A stretch of DNA of 64,000 nt from Paenibacillus sp. Root52 (GTDB lineage Bacteria; Bacillota; Bacilli; Paenibacillales; Paenibacillaceae). Shown here one piece after another: positions 60,171-64,000 of the stretch. The stretch's first letter is position 1. Every line of letters begins with the position of its first letter. Below the pieces are notes generated by a model, which made no database searches, was not told the origin of the DNA, and saw nothing but the letters and a program-made list of their open reading frames with translations. The stretch covers positions 1 to 64,000 of the forward strand of contig NZ_LMFO01000010.1 in assembly GCF_001426865.1 (NCBI RefSeq). The letters are read 5' to 3'. A program made the translations under genes and the position numbers.

Positions 60171-61352
60171 TTAATAGGAGCGAGCCATCTCTTTCAACTG
60201 GGTACGGATATGTAAAGCCATATCTGCCGCTCTCTCTCCCTCCGAAGCTATCCCCTCTGCAACACGAGACATTCCTGCAACAGCGCTGTTCAACTCCCTG
60301 AAAGCTAACTCTCCAGCAGTAACGTGTGATGAACTGTCATCAATCTCCGCGGCACTTGCCCGGATCGATTCTACGGTCTGTTTCGTAAGGTCACCGATAC
60401 CTTCAAGCAAAGACGACATATTTCCAGCTACCTCACGAGTCTGTTTGGCAAGCAAACGAATTTCACCGGCTACCACTTGGAACCCGCGACCATATTCTCC
60501 TGCATGAGCAGCTTCGATAGAAGCATTCATAGCAAGCAAAGCACTCTGATCTGCCAAGGAACGGATAGAACTTGCCATCCCTGCACCAGTTTGAATAGAG
60601 TCCAACATTACATTAGTATGCTGACGCTGCCCCTCCATATGCCGGTAGACCCGCTGATACGACATTTCGACTTGTGTAAGGCTACGTTCTCCATCCTCAG
60701 ATAGATGCATAATTCGCTGTGCTTCTTCTCCCGCTTGTCCCGCAGCCTGGACTAAACTTGTAACCGATTCGTTAATGCGGGCAATCTCTTGCCTTGATTC
60801 GGTAATCGTTCGTATACGCTCCTCACTCGCCTGATGCTGCAACTTCCGTGATAGAAACATCATATCCCGCACGGTTAAGACGCCTAGTAGTTTGTCCTCT
60901 TCCGTAACTAGGATACAATCATAAAAATGCTGCTCTTCTCGCTTCAACGCAATATCAATAATGCTTGGTGCATCTGCTGAAACGTCCACAATAACCGGCA
61001 ATGAATCCACGACATGTTGAACTGCCTTACGATAAAATAAATCTGCTGCAAAACGTCCATTAAGGAGTCGATACAACGTCTCCCTCATTAACAAACCAAG
61101 CGGCTTCATCTGTTCGTCACACATTACGATACATGGATAGGCCTCATTTGCATTTAACATACTAGCCGCTTCCCCACAAGTGGTATGTACATGTACAACC
61201 GGAACTTCTCGGCAATAATCACGAATCGATAACGGATGCTTAAGAAGTGTGTTTTCAGGCTTTTGAACTTCCTTCATCTGGGTTATGTTCTCTTGTACAT
61301 GACTGTCCTGTTCAGACAAGTCAAGTGGTCTTGCTTCAAGCAACATAGGCAT
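60171..61352 (-). CDS. soluble chemoreceptor-like protein with CBS pair
   Basis: 393 residues, no transmembrane segment. Two CBS domains (about 45-100 and 110-165: HVHTTCGEAASMLNANEAYP, KPLGLLMRETLYRL, LLGVLTVRDMMFL) are followed by an MCP signalling domain about 180-390. The conserved hairpin tip is QSALLAMNASIEAAHAGEYG and then RGFQVVAGEIRLLAKQT, which contacts CheA and CheW. CBS domains usually bind adenine nucleotides, so it may signal energy state. The ATG at 61352 is 12 bases after AAAGGAG. It lies between phoP and pstB on the same strand. Confidence 0.85.
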   Translation of the reverse strand: MPMLLEARPLDLSEQDSHVQENITQMKEVQKPENTLLKHPLSIRDYCREVPVVHVHTTCGEAASMLNANEAYPCIVMCDEQMKPLGLLMRETLYRLLNGRFAADLFYRKAVQHVVDSLPVIVDVSADAPSIIDIALKREEQHFYDCILVTEEDKLLGVLTVRDMMFLSRKLQHQASEERIRTITESRQEIARINESVTSLVQAAGQAGEEAQRIMHLSEDGERSLTQVEMSYQRVYRHMEGQRQHTNVMLDSIQTGAGMASSIRSLADQSALLAMNASIEAAHAGEYGRGFQVVAGEIRLLAKQTREVAGNMSSLLEGIGDLTKQTVESIRASAAEIDDSSSHVTAGELAFRELNSAVAGMSRVAEGIASEGERAADMALHIRTQLKEMARSY

Positions 61353-61486
61353 AAATGCGCATTCTCCTTTACGTATGAACTCCATCCTGCGGTGCATTAT
61401 GTAGGTATAAAGTATCAATCATTCGAATTTATGCTACTCTTCATTCATGAAGGAAAATAATTCTTTATGTAAAATCAATGTAAAAA

Positions 61487-61528
61487 AAACTCCCCAATCA
61501 TCGTTAACTCGAATGATGGGGAGTTTTT
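61487..61528 (-). terminator. terminator of phoP, overlapping its stop codon
   Basis: AAACTCCCCA and TGGGGAGTTT arms on the minus strand, with CATC/GATG inside, followed by a long T-run. The last phoP codons and TAA form part of the stem-loop. Confidence 0.85.
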
Positions 61529-62232
61529 CTTTTTACAACCAATTTATAACCTACACCACGAATCGAATCAATGTGAACCGATTCTGGATCTAACTCTAAC
61601 TTTTTCCGCAATGAGCTTACGTGAACATCGACTGTACGTTGACCTCCGATATAATCGAAGCCCCAGACTGCATTCATCAGATCATCGCGAGTGAGCACAA
61701 CACCCGGTTTCTTCGCAAGATAGAGAAGTACTTCGAACTCCTTCGGCCGCAAACTAATGGACTGTCCACCAAGTGTTACTTCATACTTCAATGGATAGAT
61801 CTCCAGTTCACCCAATACAATTCGGGAGCCTTCTTTGTCCTCAGGTTGGGGCAAGTCCTCACCGTTGGAATATCGTCTTAACACTGCGTCTACTCTGGCG
61901 AGCAATTCCGATACGCCAAATGGCTTCGTGATATAATCATCTGCTCCTGATTTCAGACCTTGTACAACCTCAGCTTCACCGGTTTTGGCTGTCAGAATGA
62001 TCACCGGCGTGGTTACACCTTGAACTCTCAATTTGTTCAGAATGTCCAGACCATTCATTCCTGGCAACATCAGATCTAGCAATATCAGGTCGAAATCCTG
62101 GGATAATGCTCGATCATATCCAGATGATCCGTGATCCTCCGCTGTTACATCATAGCCTTCCTGTGTAAGGTTATACGTAAGCAATCTTGATAATGTAGGT
62201 TCGTCTTCAATTACAAGCAAACGCTGTGCCAT
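61504..62232 (-). CDS. phoP: phosphate response regulator PhoP
   Basis: 242-residue OmpR/PhoB-type regulator. Receiver 1-120 with Asp9-Asp10-type pocket (LVIEDEP), phospho-acceptor Asp53 (LILLDLMLPG), Thr (ILTAKTG) and Lys (ITKPFGV). Winged helix 130-235: LRPKEFEVLLYLAKKPG, VWGFDYIGGQRTVDVHVSSL. The ATG at 62232 follows GGAGAGAAGGGGTATC. phoR lies upstream on the same strand, with a 164-base gap containing a PHO-box pair, so phoP can also be transcribed on its own. Confidence 0.93.
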   Translation of the reverse strand: MAQRLLVIEDEPTLSRLLTYNLTQEGYDVTAEDHGSSGYDRALSQDFDLILLDLMLPGMNGLDILNKLRVQGVTTPVIILTAKTGEAEVVQGLKSGADDYITKPFGVSELLARVDAVLRRYSNGEDLPQPEDKEGSRIVLGELEIYPLKYEVTLGGQSISLRPKEFEVLLYLAKKPGVVLTRDDLMNAVWGFDYIGGQRTVDVHVSSLRKKLELDPESVHIDSIRGVGYKLVVKRKTPHHSS

Positions 62233-62343
62233 GATACCCCTTCTCTCCTTATAGTGCGCGTTCAAACATACCAACTATGAGAACATTCTCACCTATTATA
62301 ATTGTTCTATAGCCACAACACATTTCCTATCATAGCACCTATT

Positions 62344-62360
62344 TGTTAACTTAGTGTAAA
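62344..62360. promoter_or_regulatory. PHO-box pair upstream of phoP
   Basis: Minus-strand TTTACA-CTAAG-TTAACA (62360-62344) repeats the half-site pair seen at pstB. A TATGAT (62334-62329) follows 9 bases later and would suit a PhoP-activated promoter between phoR and phoP. Confidence 0.65.
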
Positions 62361-62396
62361 GAAAAGCACACCTTTTTACAATTCGCTTCCCGAGGC

Positions 62397-64000
62397 CTAT
62401 ACTTGTTCATCTTGAATTAACGGAAGAATGACACGAAATGTTGTTCCAAGACCGAGTTCACTTTCTACGGAAAGTTTACCGTGATGCAGTTCAACAAGGT
62501 GTTTTACGATAGACAAACCAAGTCCCGTACCACCCGAATTACGTGATCTGCCTTTATCTACACGGTAAAAACGTTCAAAAATCCTTGGCAAATCATTCTT
62601 CGGAATGCCTATACCGGTATCTGATACCGCAAATACGACCTGCTCCTCATCATCCTCACGCTCTACCGTCACTTGAAGTTTCACGCGTCCACCTTCAGGT
62701 GTGTAGTTGATGCCATTGGACAATAGATTGATAAAGATCTGTTTCATCTTATCCTCGTCTGCCTCGATATAGAGTTCCTCTGGCACAACCATCTGCATCC
62801 GAATCTGTTTCTTCTCGGCCACGGTGGACAGTGTTCCGAGAACCATTTCGAAGAAGGAATGAACGTGAACAGGTGAACATTGCAAAGGAGCACGCTTGGA
62901 TTCAATTTTGGACAGTTCCAGGATATCTCCGATTAGTCGGTTCAGTCGATCCCCTTCATCATAGATGATTTTCAGGAATGAACGTTCCGTTTCCTTATCC
63001 TGCACACCACCACTTAACAACGTTTCAGCAAAACCTTTAACCGCTGCTACAGGAGTTTTCAGCTCATGGGATACATTGGCTACGAACTCACTTCGCATTG
63101 ACTCCAGCCTACGAATTGCTGTCACATCCTGAAGAAGGAATAACATCCCGCGGTAACCACCATCGTCTTCAGTCATTGGCACGCCATCAATCCGAATCAA
63201 TCGTTCCTCTGGATTAAATACACTTACTTCCTCATGCATTCGTTCTTGTAGTGCAACACTCTCCTCAATGGAGCGTGTTAGCTCATAGTGTTTTTTTAAT
63301 TCTACATAAGGTCTACCTGTAACTCGCGCAGCCTGAATGCCCAGCATCCGTTCTGCTTCTCGATTCACCAATGCAATCGACTGCCCTGCGTCTACCATGA
63401 CAATGCCGCCTGTCATATTGGCAAGTACGCTTTGCAGCAACGCCTCATTATCACGGATCGTTTTGAGCTGGGTCTGAAGACTATCGGCCATCCCGTTAAT
63501 CGCAAGCCCCAACTGACCAATCTCGTCTCGGCGTGTGACATCCACCCTAGCGTCATATTCTAATTTGGTTATTCGATGAGCGACCTTGATGATATGCTCA
63601 ATTGGCGAGGTTAAACTGCGTGCCACACGATAACTTACGAGTGCTACGATGAGAAATAACAATCCAAGTGCGGTGAATGTAATTACCCAGCCACGCTGGA
63701 GTCCTTGATCTACAGCCGCTAGGCTCATAGATAGACGTATATAACCGTCGAATTTACCTCCAGGTACTTCAACCATGTCACTCTGATCTGAATTGACAGG
63801 AAGTGCAACATAGAGCATGTCCTGTCCTAACGTCTCACTATATCGTATTGCCTGACCATAGCCATCGCCAATGGCTCCCTTAATTTCTTCACGTTCCAGA
63901 TGGTTATCCATATTGGCAGGATCGCTTTCCGAATCGCCGATGACTGTCCCATCTCTATTGATAAAGGTTACTCGCGAATCTGTCAGCCGATCAAGTTCAA
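62397..64000 (-). CDS. phoR: phosphate sensor histidine kinase PhoR (5' end outside window)
   Basis: Partial: the frame is open to the window edge and 533 residues are visible. An extracellular sensor end (RVTFINRDGTVIGDSES) precedes a transmembrane segment near visible residues 104-124, then HAMP, PAS (about 180-300), HisKA with phospho-His311 (NVSHELKTPVAAV) and HATPase (ISNGINYTPEGG-type N box at LLSNGINYTPEGG, G1 DTGIGIPKNDL, G2 GGTGLGLSI). Phosphate-starvation sensor for PhoP. An ATG at 63911 is internal, since the sensor sequence continues upstream. Confidence 0.93.
   Translation of the reverse strand, partial: ELDRLTDSRVTFINRDGTVIGDSESDPANMDNHLEREEIKGAIGDGYGQAIRYSETLGQDMLYVALPVNSDQSDMVEVPGGKFDGYIRLSMSLAAVDQGLQRGWVITFTALGLLFLIVALVSYRVARSLTSPIEHIIKVAHRITKLEYDARVDVTRRDEIGQLGLAINGMADSLQTQLKTIRDNEALLQSVLANMTGGIVMVDAGQSIALVNREAERMLGIQAARVTGRPYVELKKHYELTRSIEESVALQERMHEEVSVFNPEERLIRIDGVPMTEDDGGYRGMLFLLQDVTAIRRLESMRSEFVANVSHELKTPVAAVKGFAETLLSGGVQDKETERSFLKIIYDEGDRLNRLIGDILELSKIESKRAPLQCSPVHVHSFFEMVLGTLSTVAEKKQIRMQMVVPEELYIEADEDKMKQIFINLLSNGINYTPEGGRVKLQVTVEREDDEEQVVFAVSDTGIGIPKNDLPRIFERFYRVDKGRSRNSGGTGLGLSIVKHLVELHHGKLSVESELGLGTTFRVILPLIQDEQV

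Overview
The window looks like the chromosome of a spore-forming, low-to-moderate-GC Gram-positive bacterium, most likely a Paenibacillus. The support is indirect but consistent: an alpha/beta-type small acid-soluble spore protein, the sporulation membrane protein YtaF, a two-LysM gamma-D-glutamyl-meso-DAP peptidase, a lipoteichoic-acid synthase homologue, strong AGGAGG-type ribosome sites with many GTG/TTG starts, and a polA-mutM-ytaF-coaE block next to phoPR and nrdR as in Bacillales. No phage, insertion sequence, integrase or CRISPR array was seen.

Left third (1-26 kb): mostly single genes and short operons. These are a secreted asparaginase with a cre-like site, an O-methyltransferase, the THUMP rRNA methyltransferase YpsC behind a structured leader, an LTA synthase, a FrnE-like DsbA protein, an aldo/keto reductase, small conserved proteins (YuzB-like, HesB-like, DUF1232), a wall peptidase, glutamate racemase, a YtxH protein, and an operon of a Dabb protein, a 36-residue membrane peptide, a DUF86 protein and a DUF4261 protein. 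They are followed by a lone holin-like protein, a tandem-HTH protein, tRNA-Leu(CAG), a Gfo/Idh/MocA oxidoreductase, an HxlR regulator, a Cache-GGDEF diguanylate cyclase and a spermidine-synthase-like protein. A J-domain/TPR protein, a DUF1266 protein and a LysR regulator form an overlapping operon.

Middle (26-50 kb): oxalate decarboxylase with an unusual active-site lid, a zinc alcohol dehydrogenase, a methyltransferase and the fruR-fruK-fruA operon. A flavin monooxygenase follows. An iron/siderophore island (37.5-43.1 kb) has two AraC-type sensors, two siderophore-binding proteins, a FhuF-like reductase and three Fur-box-like sites, but no permease. Its most unusual part is one uninterrupted frame in which an AraC regulator runs straight into a siderophore-binding lipoprotein that also has its own Fur box, -10 element and ribosome site inside that frame. 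Redox/electrophile modules come next: MarR-nitroreductase-quinol monooxygenase, a berberine-bridge-type flavoenzyme, hydrolase-MarR, and divergent HxlR/RidA, several with clear inverted-repeat operators.

Right (50-64 kb): a secreted CAP/copper-amine-oxidase-N protein, tRNA-Ala(GGC), nrdR, a spore SASP gene, and a minus-strand housekeeping run: phoR (partial) > phoP > soluble CBS chemoreceptor-like protein > pstB > phoU > polA > mutM > ytaF > coaE > lytic transglycosylase. PHO-box repeats precede pstB and phoP, so phosphate starvation probably drives this block. phoR lies upstream of phoP, the reverse of B. subtilis as I remember it, and pstSCA are absent.

Coordinates, motifs and repeats were read directly. 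Family names come from recognising conserved motifs, without database searches. Many start sites were moved downstream of the longest frame because a good ribosome site marks an internal start.
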